Assembly: GCF_015832195.1 (NCBI RefSeq)
Contig: NC_052046.1
Coordinates: 43,844,473 to 43,908,472, forward strand
From: Motacilla alba alba
Lineage: Eukaryota; Chordata; Aves; Passeriformes; Motacillidae
Direction of reading: 5' to 3'
DNA: 64,000 bases
Numbering within the stretch: the stretch's first letter is position 1; every line of letters begins with the position of its first letter. The notes under the pieces are model-generated. The model was not told the origin of the DNA. It did no database searches and saw only the letters and a program-made list of their open reading frames with translations. Shown here piece by piece: positions 23,726 to 36,200 of this stretch. Both the position numbers and the translations under genes were made by a program.

Positions 23726-26700
23726 TTCCCTGGTCAGCCAGTTTCACCACTGAAAGCATGTGGTTTCCTTGCTATTTATATGCAAATCTGCTGGAAATGC
23801 AGTAGTTTGCAGCAGGTCACATCACCTCTGAGATTGCAGCACGATTTGCAGGTCACACAACTCTGGGGTCTGCAGTGTAGTGAGTGCTGAATGAGCAGGG
23901 AACAGTGACAAGAGGGAGGTGATTGTGTTTTTCATGGTGACACTGGGATGAGGCTCACTTGGACACATAGTTGTATCTCTTGGAGGAAAACAACATCTGA
24001 GTAATGAATTGTAAGTGGTAGTTTGGTCTTTCTAGTGGTATTTTCAGATTTTTTGACATGATTTGTTTCTTTCTCTGTCAGACAAAAATGCCTATGAGAC
24101 AGCAGATTGTCTAAAGGACACACTAGTATTTCAATTATTTCTTCTATCTAACAATTTTCTTCCAATATTTTCACATTTAAGGAAAGGTATGGTTGTGTTT
24201 TCTGATTTAAACAGCTGATGGAGATCTCAAACTCAAGTAAGAAACAGACATGTTTTAAAAGTCTTGAAAAAAAGATAGTTAGAATTTGTTGTCTTTTTGT
24301 CCTTTTTCTGTTTTCAGTGTAGTTAAGAATAAAATTTTATTTCACATGAAAACTAATGATAAATTGTTAATCTTGGTTAATACTTTCTAAACAAAGTGAT
24401 GTTTTTATTTCCTGTATATATTTGTTTAGAAAAAGACAAATAACTAGGACAGTTTAAGTATACTTCCATTAATGTAAAAAAAGTCTGTTTTGCTTCTGTT
24501 GAAATACAAGTTCTGTACCAAAAGGTTGTGATTCCTCAGGTAATGTTAACAGTAAAAATAAACCGAGCAATTTGCAGAAAAGTCCTGTCTGGGCTGCAGA
24601 AATAGAACTGAGTATCATAGAGGCATTCACACCCAGCGCTGGAACAACTGCGGCTGGTCCAGGGATCATAGGAGGAAGAATCATTCAAAGTCCATACACA
24701 GATCGCAGGTTTGGGTGCATGTCTCCATCCCTATCTGCAAACTTCCTGTGACATATCTGAGCATAGCTACTCATCTCTGGTAAGACCTTCTAAGCCCTAC
24801 CTAGCCCTCAACATACAGCTCTGCTGCCAGGGATTCTCTGGTGCAAGAATTTGGCCCCTCCCGGTCTGGCTGGAGTTTTTTAAAGTGTTCTATGGCTAAG
24901 ACATCACTGGCAGCTGCATACTAGTGCTTCTCAGGAAATGTGCCAGACTCTGTACTAGCTCTAGTGGCGAGATTTGGAAAAAAAAAAAAAGAAAAATAGG
25001 TGAAATGGATGAGTACACAGCAGAGATTTTCAAGGAAGTCTGTCTCCTAAGGACAAATTCAGGATGTTTCAGTGGACTTGACCAGGAGTAGAGAAATGAG
25101 TGTGAAGGAAAGGGGTGCCGAACAGCATTAAACGTTTGGAGACACAGCTCTTCCCATGCTAGAAATCCCAACCCCGGCTCTGCCCCATGCACCTAAGGTG
25201 CAACAGTCCTGAGGCAGCAGTCTCAGCATTCAGCAGGGTCATGCCTTCCAAAGGGCCATGAGGATGTAATGAATACCTTGCAAGTGCCATTCCATGAGCA
25301 ACAAAAGGGGCTTCTGCTTGCTGAAACTTCTGCTATCCCAGCAATCATGGCTTGGTACCTTTATCCAGCAACAAGTGCTGAGCAGCCCTTTTCCAAGCCA
25401 TTCATGTTTTCCCTCAATCATTCTCCAGAGCTTGGAGCTCTTCTGTGGTTTTGTGCTTGTGTGAGCAGTGGGTTGGATGAGCACACTCCATTCACACCTG
25501 CTAGACTTCAGCACTATGTGCAGCTCCCTCTGTCATTCAAAACATACATCCTCTGTGCACTTTCCTCTTGGAAAGCAAGTCTGGTCTCGTTAAGCTCTGC
25601 TGTCCCAAGGCAGCCTCATTGTTTACATCAGAGCAGCAAATCTACCAAGGAGGCCAATTAATTGAGATGCGTCTGTGGCCAGTTTGAAGCACTGAGCTAA
25701 ATTCTTAATAAAGAATAATAGTGGATGGTGCTGGCCATAGAGATTATTTGGTTTCCAGGAAACAGCCTGCAACTGGGAAACCAATATGTTCAGTGCTGGG
25801 TGCCAAATTGCCAGCACAATCCTCCTGTTTCGTCCGGCAGGCAGCTAGCAATCGGCCTCTGGTGAGCTCAGACGGCCTGAAAAGCAATGGGAGGAGCTGC
25901 TGTGAGCTCCCCTACCCTGTCACATTTCCAGTAATATGTCAGAGCAGTTGACCCCTGGATGACTCAGCCACATCTCATAAGGGAAATGCCTGGCAAGAAG
26001 ATCATGCTGGAGGAAAGGTTTTAACAGCTGGGAGAAGAAGCCCCTGTCATTGTGGCAGAAGAGGAAAGTAAGAGAGTGTGAAAGCAAGACAGCCTACTTG
26101 GACACCAGCATGTAAGGGTCAGGAGAAAATGATGCCCCTATTGATGGTGGAATGAAGTTTTTGTAGGTCAAAGCCATCACAAGAGCCAGAGGGATCAAGC
26201 TTTGGATATGTTACCCAGTAAATGTGAAGTGTCGTGTACTTACATAGATGTTTGCTTCCAAAGATTTCATACTATGATTTCAGAAATCATTGGCCAGGCT
26301 TACCAGGAAGATCCATCTGCTATGTTGCTGCTTCAGGGGCTGAAAGAAGACATCAAGTGACTTGTCTGATGAGAGAGTGTGTGCGCTGCTTTAGCAACCA
26401 GAGCACCAATAAGGGGGATGAAACATGCTAGGGACTCTAATCCCTGAATGTCTTTTCCTGGGTGGGGCACATCTCTGTCAGAGATGAAAAGGCAGCACTG
26501 GGAGAAGAACTACTGCTGCTACAGCTAGCAGTAACTGGGCCATGGACCACTCTCTGTAGCTTTGGAGCCTGTGTTCCCATGGCTTCATGTCCCATAGCTA
26601 AAGCACCACCCATTTGACACAGCATCCCCAACACTTCACTGTTTCTTACACAGATATCCTCTATCATCAGCTGACCCTGTAGCCTTTTGTTTTCTTGATC

Positions 26701-28207
26701 ATTTAGCTCGCAAAACCACCTGAGACCTGAGCAGAGACCAGACTGACGGTAATCCCACTTGTGAACAGTGGGATACACTCAGTGAACACATGACCTTTTC
26801 ATTACATGTGCATATCTGTTTCCAAATATTTCAGTCCTCTGGGCCATTTCTGGTGCCCTTAGAGCACATCTTGAGTTGCTGAAGTTCTCACAAAGCAAAT
26901 AAAGATCCTAGCCAAAGGTCCAGACTCTCCAAGAAAGAAACTAAAAGTACCAAACTCTTTAAAAGGGTTAGTATCATGTCAGTGTCAGTATTATCTAAAA
27001 ATAAGTCATGGTGGTTTAAACATCTGTGAATATATATTGTTTATATATATATAAGCTCTCTTATAAGCTCTCTTGAACTCCTCAGGTGGGAGAAAATTCT
27101 CCTGTCCTGAAATGTAGCTCACTTAACTGGGCTTACTAATAGCAGGATTCTACAAACTAACAAGCATAACATAACCTTGTTCTGAATGTTTGGATTTCAG
27201 TGGCCCTGAAAAATGTCTCATTTAGCAGCAGTCTGTCTGCTGCTCTAGGATCTGTTTGGATATAGTTGGAGTTTTTTTAATGTCTCTGAGTAAAAAACCA
27301 AGAACTCTTAACCATGGTGCAGATGTGCTCCATTCCAAGGTCTTCAAACCTCCCACATGGCACAAGACCTGTCCATTTCTCAGAGCAGTGTCATGATATG
27401 GTAGCCATCAGACAGTTCACACCTTTTTGGGATGATTGGAACACAGACCACAGAAAAACTATTGGGAACGCAGAAAAGTAAAAACCAATTTCCTTAATAC
27501 TGGCCATTTACATCTTCAGGAATTAGTGCTGAAATTTCCAAAAGACTTACATCTGTGTTTAATTTTTTTAATCAGAAGTAATTGCACTGGGATTAATGGG
27601 ATTGTTGACACGATCCTGCTTACAAATGCATACATAACTTTGAAGGAACAGTATCATTAACTGTATAATCACCAGAGGTACAATACACATATGTTGTAAA
27701 TTTGTACCTTTGTCTTCGTTATCTCAGATAGACAAACCTAAGTGTCATTGGTTGTTCAGGCAACAAAATCTTGTATTTCTCTGTGCGGAAGTTCAGATAA
27801 TATAAAAGACTGTCTTTATCCCCTTGATCATCTCTAGGATTTCCCCTGTGACTCACTCCATGCTCCTGAAAAGTTTGTAGTTTAATCCCAAATGTTATTT
27901 CTGTCATCCTTCTGGGATTAAACATTTCTGTTTACCTTTCCCTTCAGTCATGAGTTATAGAGCAGGTGGCCCATAAAGGCTGTTTATGTCTTTGCAGTGT
28001 TTGAAGGCTTTAATTTCTATTTGAAATTGTTATTTTCTTCCATGGTTGAAAGAGAGAAGCCATTGTTACTTTGCAATCATTTAAGCCTCCAATGTCATAT
28101 CAGAAAGATACACTGCTCGGTACAAAATTTATCAGTGATAAATTCATACCCAATAGCCTCACATTACCTAAGGGTTCGTCTATGTGTCTCACGTTTGTTG
28201 TTTTTTT
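23726..28207. other. Unassigned non-coding stretch
   Basis: No gene or repeat family could be supported. Open frames reach 130 codons (25269-25661, plus strand) without recognisable domains. At 27051-27074 a 12-bp unit TATAAGCTCTCT is tandemly doubled, directly after an AT-repeat-like stretch at 27030-27052. Confidence 0.5.
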
Positions 28208-29245
28208 GGTAATCATAGCCTGGATTGGAATGGACCTGAAATATCATCTAGGGCCAACACCCCTGCCATGGACAGAGACGCCTTTCATTAGGCCAGGCTT
28301 CTCAACACTTTATCAGCTGACCTTAAACACTGCACAGCCTCCCTGGGCAACTTGGTCCAGTGTCATTACCTTCAGGGTGAAGAATTTCTTCCTAACATCT
28401 AGCCTAAATTTCCCTTCTTTCAGTTTGAACCCATTACTCCTTGTCTTATCACTACAACTTCTGACAAAGTGTCCTTCTCTGACATCCCTGTAGGACTCTT
28501 CAGATACTCAGAGGTTGCTATGAGGTCTCCATACAGCCTTCTCTTTCCCAGGATGAACAGACCCAACTTCCTCAGTTTGGCTTCACTGGGGAGGTGGTCC
28601 AATCCTCTTATCAATGTTGTGGCCCTCTTCTGGACTTGATCCAACAGTTCCATGTCCTTCTTATGCTGAGGACCCCAGAGCTGGATGCAGGGTTCTGAGT
28701 GGGCTCTCACCAGAGCAGAGCAGAGGGGCAGAATCCCCTCCCTCGCCACGCTGCTCTGGATTCAGCCCAGGATCCCATTGGCTTTCTGAGCTGTGGGTGC
28801 TCATGGCTGGGTCATGTTAAGGTTTTCATCAACCATCACCCCCAAGTCCTTCTCCTCAGGGCTGCTGTCAATCACTTCTCCACTCAACCTGTAGCTGTGC
28901 CACAACCCAGGGAAAGGACCCTGCTCCTTCCCTTGTTGACCTCCATGGAGTTTGCACAGACACACCTCTCCAGCCTGTCCAGGCCCCTCTGGACGGTATT
29001 GCTGCCTGCCAGCATGCTAGCTGCTCCACAGAGCTTGATGTTGATGCCAAACTTGCTGATGGTGCCCTTGATCCCACTGTACATATCACTGGCAGAGGTG
29101 TTCAGCAGTACTGGCCCCAGTATTGACCCTAGAGGGACACCACTGGTCATTGGTCTCCAGGTGGACAATGAGCTGTTAACAACAACCCTGTGTGTGTGGC
29201 CATACAGGCAGCTTTCTTTATCCATGGCGTGGTCCCCATTGTACC
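28208..29245 (-). mobile_element. CR1 LINE, 5'-truncated, about 1.04 kb, minus strand
   Basis: The plus strand begins TAATCATAGCCTGGATTGG at 28208, the complement of a CR1 3' end (consensus-like AATCATAGAATG...GGTTGGA). It then runs through the complement of the CR1 3' untranslated region and C-terminal ORF2: [12 protein letters not shown] (near 28600), [20 protein letters not shown] (near 28680), then the EKDLGVMVDE segment (near 28850). The palm region follows, up to the TSGVPLGSILGPV segment (near 29130). The order is fully collinear with CR1. The long plus-strand open frame at 28699-29268 is only the antisense of this element. Confidence 0.92.
28420..29225 (-). pseudogene. CR1 reverse-transcriptase relic lacking the catalytic aspartates
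   Basis: Two long open stretches remain on the minus strand. One (29225 down to 28884) covers the palm segment and one (28749 down to 28420) covers the C-terminal domain. Between them are two TGA stops, and the two stretches are out of frame with each other. The active-site box, normally F-A-D-D-T-K, reads F-G-I-N-I-K (complement of 29034-29051). Both metal-binding aspartates are therefore replaced and catalysis is impossible, even apart from the frame damage. The flanking SGVP-GS-LGPV segment is intact, which anchors the alignment. Confidence 0.85.
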
Positions 29246-32200
29246 CAGGCCTCTGTAGTCCTTCTTAATGCTTTCCAAACTGCTGCTCAATATATATTTC
29301 ACCGGCAAGCACAAGGCATTCTAATAGTGGATAACAATTGGTGGGTTTAACTACACTTGAGACTGATCGCTGATCTAAGCTCCCAGAAGACAGCACATCT
29401 CCCTTGAAACCAGGTCAGGTGTAATATCAAAGATTAGTTATATTTCCTTGTATTTCTTCCCAACAACAAATTGGGTAACAGAAAGCTGCATTAATACTGC
29501 AGTGCTTCCTAATGCTCTGGCTTTGCAGAGCAGAATTGCCTGCATTATCACACTAATGTAATATAATGGAGAGGCATTAGAAATGCTCCAGAGATTCAAA
29601 CTGATAGTCAGTCTAGTCTAGGGGCTGCCTAGAGCAGTGGCTGGCAACCAAATGTTTAGGAGTAAGCAATAAAACATGTATAATGCTCCTTTTTTTGCAA
29701 GACTCTTCAGCACAAGGGAACTCCTGTCCTAAGCCCTGCTGAAGATCATTATATTCCCCAAAAAACAAGGCTAAGTACCTCACAGAAATGTTATCCTAAG
29801 CAGTGTAATTATAAATGCAGATTGTACCCATTTAAGGCATCTAATCCCTTTCTGGAAGTCTTACTGACAAATCTGCTTCTCTGCATGGCAGCACATATTC
29901 AATTAGTCTCCGTTCAAGGGGAATTCCCCAGCAGCCTGTGGTTGTCTGCTTTTTGACTCCTCCACCTGCCCTCTTCTCCCAGGGTACACAGTAAATACCC
30001 ATGGGTGCAAAGCTTGCTTTTTCCCTTGCAGGATGAGTCTCAAGGGTTTCATCCTGGAGATGCACACTCAGCACACATTCCCTGTGGGAATTGCATCCTG
30101 ACACTCTCCGAAGTGCCCCATCCAACCTCTTCAATGTTCCTTTCAATATTTTCAGCAGCAACATGGCTGTTCAGGAGTTTCACACCTTCTCTTCCCCCCA
30201 GGGCATACCCATTTGCCTGAGACTCTTTCCCTGAATTCTACCTCACTCCACGCCCCCCCCCTCCAAACAGATCCTTAGCAGGATCTGAGAAGACACCTGT
30301 CTGAAGGAGAGGCTTCTTGCTGGAAGGAAGGGAGGTCACCCAGAGGGGCAGGTGGGGAGCATGGCTGAAGTGGGCTGCTGATATGGGAAGGGAGGATAAC
30401 AGGCTGTATTTGAAGAGCAGGTTGCTCAGCATCTGGAACTTTTTTAAGACAGGTAGCTTGAAAGCAGAAGTTGTCTTTTTGATAAGCCCTGCTTTTATCA
30501 ATTCTCTGCAAAACTGTCCCCACACACCCCCTTTTAAAATTAATTCTTAAAATGTAATAAAAATAATTTTATCAAAATGCAACATCTCAGCAAAGGCTCC
30601 AATTTACACCTCAATGTTGCCATTTTGCATATCATACTGCCATTCCAGCATACCAAATTCATCATACCAAAAGCTCCAGCTTGGCAGAAACAAAATACTT
30701 CAATAATTTTCATAAAAAACTGGCATGTTCCTGTGGAATGTTTCCATCTAATCAAAAGAGCATTTTCTGGATGGACAGGTGTCCAGTCAGAACATTTCAA
30801 CCAGCTCTGATAAGATACTTAGCTTAAGTAGTTTCCAATACACCCTAGATACTTAGACACTCAAGGCTCAATGTAAGTTCGAGAAGTTTCTTGCTCCAAA
30901 ATCACTTGGTATCAATTTGGGTTGACATACTTATTCCACTTAACACCAAAATACTACAACAGATAAATAAAAGGTATTCAAGAAATAGAGGGAAAGACTC
31001 TGAAATATCATCAAGGATCAGATCTTCTGCACCCAAAGCAGAGCTGGCTGCTGTAACATATTTGGCCACATGTCTGCAAGAGCATAAAGGAAGAAAACAG
31101 TACTCAAGAGATAACAGCACCAAAAAGAGATCATGGGAATTGGTAGTTATACTGCTTGAGAAAGTCCCAATGAGGGACTCAGTGAGCCCTACACTGAGCT
31201 CTTCTAGTGGCCAGGGAATTTTCATAAAAGGTGTTGGAATGAAGAAACCATGAAACTGTCAAGACCTCTGCCAAAGCAGAGTCCTGTAACACTGGAGCTC
31301 TCCCCTTCTAAACTGACATCCTCATGCAATGGACCTGAAGCCACTAAGCTGAGTGAGCAAGGAAGGAACCCACCATTTGCACCTGAGACTATGTGTCTGG
31401 GGCAGTTTATTTTATTTCTCATAACGCTCTATTCCTATACTCTTGCTATCTTATTTCTTTTTCTATCCCTCATCTTGAAGATTGTTCTGTACAGAACTGA
31501 AAACTAAATGTATTCAAAACCACACTGTTAATTACATATAAGACCTTTGACTGCTCTAAGCAACACATGGGATTTAAAAATATACTGTCATTCCCCTGTG
31601 CATTAGCAGCACTTTTAAATCTGTCTCGAAATCAATATTTTGCATCAGTGCCTAGAGAAAATTAGTCTGGGACTGAAATTGAAACCTGCAGCTTTCTTCA
31701 TCACATCCGCACAGCTCCATCCCTCTAGGAGACTGTGCCATCTGGTACATTGAGATCGGGATTCTTGTCAGGCAACCAAATTGAGTTGAAAAGCTTTGGG
31801 TGCTAAGAATTCTTCTGTTCAGACTTTTACTGATATTAGGAATAGACCTTACACTTCACTAATTGCTGTAAAATCTTTCATGCATGCTCTTTCACACATC
31901 AGAAATTCTCAGGGAATCAGAAATACCTTTGCACCCTGTTTCTGAGTTTGCCTCCCAAAAATGAAATTTTCCCATGGAAAGTAGCTCATCTGTAGTAGCT
32001 GCTAGCATCAAGTAGAAGTAGTACCTGAAATAAATTTCCTCAATGTGACCTTTCTGCAAGTCCACAGAGCACAGGCCCCAGAAGCATTTTAATTCTCAGT
32101 GAGGGAGATGCTTGTCTGTTACGTGCCCTGTTACACCTCCATCTTCATTTGATCTGCTGCAAGCCATGTGTAGCTGGTAAGTTTGCATACCTCACTCTGC

Positions 32201-32307
32201 AAGAATATATGTAGCTTTCAATGAAACAATGACCCACCACACCAGCAATTACTCTACCTGACAATCATTTCCATCCTCTTTTGTCTTTGCAGCTCCTGGA
32301 TTTAAGG
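29246..32307. other. Unassigned non-coding stretch
   Basis: A C-run (nine C) lies at 30253-30261. At 29635-29650 the string GCAGTGGCTGGCAACC resembles a hAT-type terminal motif, but no partner terminus was found. No gene is supported. Open frames near 30890-31250 lack any recognisable domain. Confidence 0.45.
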
Positions 32308-32388
32308 ATCCTTTTTAAAAAGGATTTTTCCCTTTAGTATTGTTTGCAAATAAAAAAACAATACTGTAGTATTTCATTATTTGCAAAC
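32308..32388. repeat. Cluster of palindromes and overlapping inverted repeats
   Basis: Four self-complementary structures lie in 81 bp. (1) ATCCTTTTTAAAAAGGAT (32308-32325) is a perfect 18-bp palindrome. (2) AGTATTGTTT (32336-32345) pairs with AAACAATACT (32356-32365), giving a 10-bp stem and 10-nt loop. (3) GTTTGCAAATAA (32342-32353) pairs with TTATTTGCAAAC (32377-32388), giving a 12-bp stem and 23-nt loop. (4) AATACT and AGTATT are separated by two bases (32360-32373). Stems 2 and 3 share bases, so they exclude one another. Confidence 0.9.
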
Positions 32389-32679
32389 TTCTCTTTTCAA
32401 GGCTTTTAAATTTACATATTCCTGAGCATCTCCCCACACAAAAGCTGATTTTAGGCCAGCAAATTTTGAACTTCCATTTGTACTTAGTTCTCATGGATGG
32501 TCCCCGTCAGTGCACCAGTAACCACAGGATGAAAACAACTGCTTTTAAAGTGATCAATATCCCATCCTTCTCTCTCTACATAAACCAAGGTGCTTGAAGC
32601 TGTTACTTTGAGGCAGCATTTTCAGACCTTGCACGACTTATATATCTGTATTCTGAGCCCTCTGCTGTCCCATTTCATC
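32389..32679. other. Unassigned AT-rich stretch
   Basis: This lies between the palindrome cluster and the ancient CR1. It may include degraded CR1 sequence (CTGAGCCCTCTGCTGTC near 32655), but the match is too weak to assign. Confidence 0.4.
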
Positions 32680-33250
32680 TCTCTCCATACCAGTGACACC
32701 AAGCTGAACACAGTAGGGTAGGGATGGTGTCACCACAGCTGAAGCCAACAAGTCTGTAGCTCCCTGTCTCTGCTCCTTGTTCACAGCTCCTGTACAGACC
32801 GACTGTGTTAAACTTACAGCTGGAGCCTCTCACTTAAAATGCACATCAAGTAAGCCTGCCAGAGGCACTGCTTTCCAAAGCTGTCCTTTCCCTCACCAGA
32901 AGTTGCTTCTTACTGATTTTTACTATTAGCCAAACACAAAAGCCTACATAACGGGCAGTACACAATTCAGAAATCTGGATTTCCCTGAGGAACCCTTCCT
33001 TAGCCATTCATTATTCTATGTATTCCTGTTGCTTCTGCAAATTTTATCAGCAATGATTTTCCTGTTTCCTTCCAGATTATTGATTAAAATATTGAACAGC
33101 CCTTGGACTGAAATCCGTCCTTCAGGGATACGACTAATATCATCTGCATTCACACACTGGTCCACTTGAACAATTACCTTTTGAGATCTATTTTTTGGTC
33201 CATTTTTAATCCATTTAACAGGACTTATTGATTCCTAGACCATGCTTATT
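32680..33250 (-). mobile_element. Ancient CR1 LINE fragment (reverse-transcriptase region), minus strand
   Basis: The clearest part is 33035-33225. There the plus strand reads GCAAATTTTATCAGCAATGA, then TTCCAGATTATTGATTAAAA and TATTGAACAGCC. Further on come TTACCTTTTGAGATCTATTT and TTTTTAATCCATTTAACA. This is the complement of the conserved CR1 segment around the polymerase palm, and it is collinear with turtle/crocodilian CR1 from memory. The left part (32680-33030) is weaker: AAGCTGAACACAGTAGG at about 32702 and TGTTAAACTTACA near 32806 fall at the expected places. The copy is heavily diverged and broken. Confidence 0.7.
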
Positions 33251-36200
33251 TTAAGGAAGAGGTACTTTAGAACACAATGGAAACCTTATTCATTTGGGAA
33301 AGTGCATTCATTCTGGTCCTGGCAGCCCAGGGAATTGATGTTGGCCATGGTGCTGACAACATAGCATTTCTTTGTGGGTTTTTTCCCCTACTGTTTCTTA
33401 CCACAGTTTTTTGCTGTCCAGGAAAAGAGAGGTATGAAAACCACTACCGTTATTTCAGAGATGCTGTGCTTTACATTTTCTACAAACCCCTGTTCTACAG
33501 AGGGACTTGCCTTTTTACTGGTAGGGGTAGTTGATTACCACTAGGGAGCAGCGTTTTATCCCTGGTGTCCAGAGTTACTGCCAGAGAGTTCCAGGGCTAT
33601 ACCCAAACCTCTTTGTTATTAAAAGGATGCTAGGAGGAAAATGTGTTATTCTCCAGTTTGGTGCTTTCGAGACCATACAGTTTTCCTTGACTGACAAAAT
33701 CTTTATGAATGCAATGTATGAAATAGCAGGCCAGTACACCTCTTACCAACAAATTATTTGTCTTTAGCTGCACTTAACTCTGGGTGTGATCTTCATGCAG
33801 GCAGAATTTACTTTGCTGTGCTGTGGATAAATCCTTTTTGGAGAGAAGGCAATTGAAATGGAACCTTTCAAACATGCTGAGGATCCAGGAAAGGCTTTCA
33901 TTCTGAAAAAAAAATGATTGGAACAATATCTACTTTTAAGATTTGAGGCACACAGTTTGTGTATGTAGTTTTTGTAGTATTTGTACACAAAACAAGCCCT
34001 GACACCCAGGCAGCTGTGTAACAGAGGGCCTGTCCTGACCCTGTCAGAGAAATCAATCACATGCGGAAACCAAGTAACCTGTCTAAACCAAGGAATAAAT
34101 TAATGCAAGAGTAGCAAGGAAATTTAATTTTCCTTTCCAGGAATACCTTCAATGCACAGGAGCACAAGAAATGCACCTGTTCATAGCTCATGTCATTGCT
34201 TGCCAGGCAGGTGGATCACTCCCCAGCTCCCATGCACAGACCACTTACCCCAGAGACTGGTCTGGAACAGCTCAGTGGGAAAGAGGGGTTTATCATGACA
34301 TTTGTTGGACGTATCAGAGCAGTCCAATGCAGCTTTAGCAGTACACTGCAGCTGCAAAAGGGATGGATCCAACTAAAACAGGAGAGAAATGAGAGGGCAT
34401 TGCACCTCCCATTTCATATACCGATTGCACAAAGGATAGAAGGTACATCCCAACAGAGAGCAAGTTGCACGCAATTACAGTGCCTGCATGTAAAGAGCAT
34501 GTGAATAAGCATCTGCTCAGGATATTGGAGAGGACTGCATGGAAACCTGCTTGGCAGATGATGCAAAGGTAGTAAATTTCTCCCTGTGTCTAGACAGGCT
34601 TTTTAGCTGCTGGAAAGGAGGTGATAGTGATAGACAGTCAGTTGTGGCTGAAAAAGGGGTGGGAAAGAAAGAAGATTCTTTATGTAAAGTTTATGGCTTT
34701 AGATAGCATCATCTTTGGAAGTCCTTCCAGGAGCGTATTCAAGGCCAGTCAGAGATGTGGAAAAGCAAAACCTTAATGAATAGCTGAGCAGATGACATCT
34801 GAAAGTTGTGAGGGGAAAATGTTCAGTTTCATCATAAACACTCAAAGGACTGACTTTTGGAGTGGAATGTCTTCAGCTAATCCAGTATGGAAGTGGGCTG
34901 AGCTGTCAAACAGCAAATCAGAAAATTAGAAAGTAGAGAAAGCAATGAAGTACAACAAAGATACTCTTTGGAATGTTGTGTCTGTAAGGGTGAAGTGAGA
35001 GAAACCGCATCCTCAGAAAAAGGATACAGTAGAAGCTCATGGAAAAGAGAAGGAAAGGAGAAGTCTGAAAAGATAGAAATTTTCATTTAAGCAGACAATG
35101 GGCAATAGGAAATTAAATCATAGCATATAGGTACGTACACAGGTACATATAAAATATAAATACATATGGTTGTCAAATACTGGTCATCCTAGAAATGCGT
35201 GGGAACTGAAAACATGGTTTTAAATGAAACTACTAATAAACAGACTGTAGCAGAAACTTGGTAGAAGAGTGATAATTAATAGAGTGCTGAAATGTCACAG
35301 CAGGTGACTACATCACCACAAGCAATATGAAAGACTCAGCTCAAAAGAGAAAGGCTGATAGGATTGAACAGCAGGGTAGAAGATGCTATCAGGAAGAGGA
35401 AATAAGTTCCAATTGGGACCAAATGAGGACAACAGGAATCCTTCTGGTTAGTCAGTTATGAGCAGGCAGGATAAAAACCTTAGAGAAACAACATGCCAAG
35501 GGCATATCTTTTTACTCCACTCATCAGGAGAAGGATGCTTTTCACACGCTGTGTCAAAGTTGATGGTTGCAGAGGTCAAGGTGAGAAGATAAGGCCACAG
35601 CAGAAAACCTACCTTCTTCATGCCACCATTCATTCAGAATTAGCTCTCTGAGGTTCACAGTTCATTTTCAAGCAGAACTCTTGGAATATGCTCAAGGACC
35701 TGTGTCTGAATAAACCTACAGAATAACCTCTTAAAATGAAGAATGAAAAAGTCTCCATGAATGATGCCATTCATCCAAAACTTCAAAAGGAGCCCAAGTA
35801 TGAAATTCCTGCATCGGTTACTGTGGTGTGAGGACTACCATTCACAGCAGCCCCAATGGAGGAATGGTGGGTGGCAAGTAAAGTATGTTTTAAAAGACCT
35901 GTGGAGACAGATGTTGTGGCCAGTGCAAGTTAGAAATTCTGATGTCCATGCTGAGCAATACAAGATATTGATATAACAAATAAGAGGAGAGTACTCAGTT
36001 TTTGCGAAAGGAAGCCATGTTTCACTGATCTGTGAGGGTTATTTTGGAGATCCACTGAATTTGTGAGAAAGATCCAGGTTTTCCTAGGACCTAAGGACTC
36101 TTCTTGACTGTATTTGTTGCATCCATAAATTCTATGATTCCCTACAGGATTTTGGAGACCTGAAGCTCTGATAGGCTACAAGCAAAAATGTATTGCCTAG

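Noticed and set aside
28699..29268. Plus-strand open frame of 189 codons, the longest in the window
   Set aside because: It is the antisense of the minus-strand CR1 element at 28208-29245. The meaningful motifs (SGVP-GS-LGPV, C-terminal ORF2 segments) are on the other strand.
29635..29650. hAT-like terminal motif GCAGTGGCTGGCAACC
   Set aside because: No matching inverted terminus or 8-bp target duplication could be found within several hundred bases.
36105..36145. CR1-tail-like string ending ATTCTATGATTCC
   Set aside because: No CR1 body precedes it. The tail motif is short and AT-rich enough to arise by chance.
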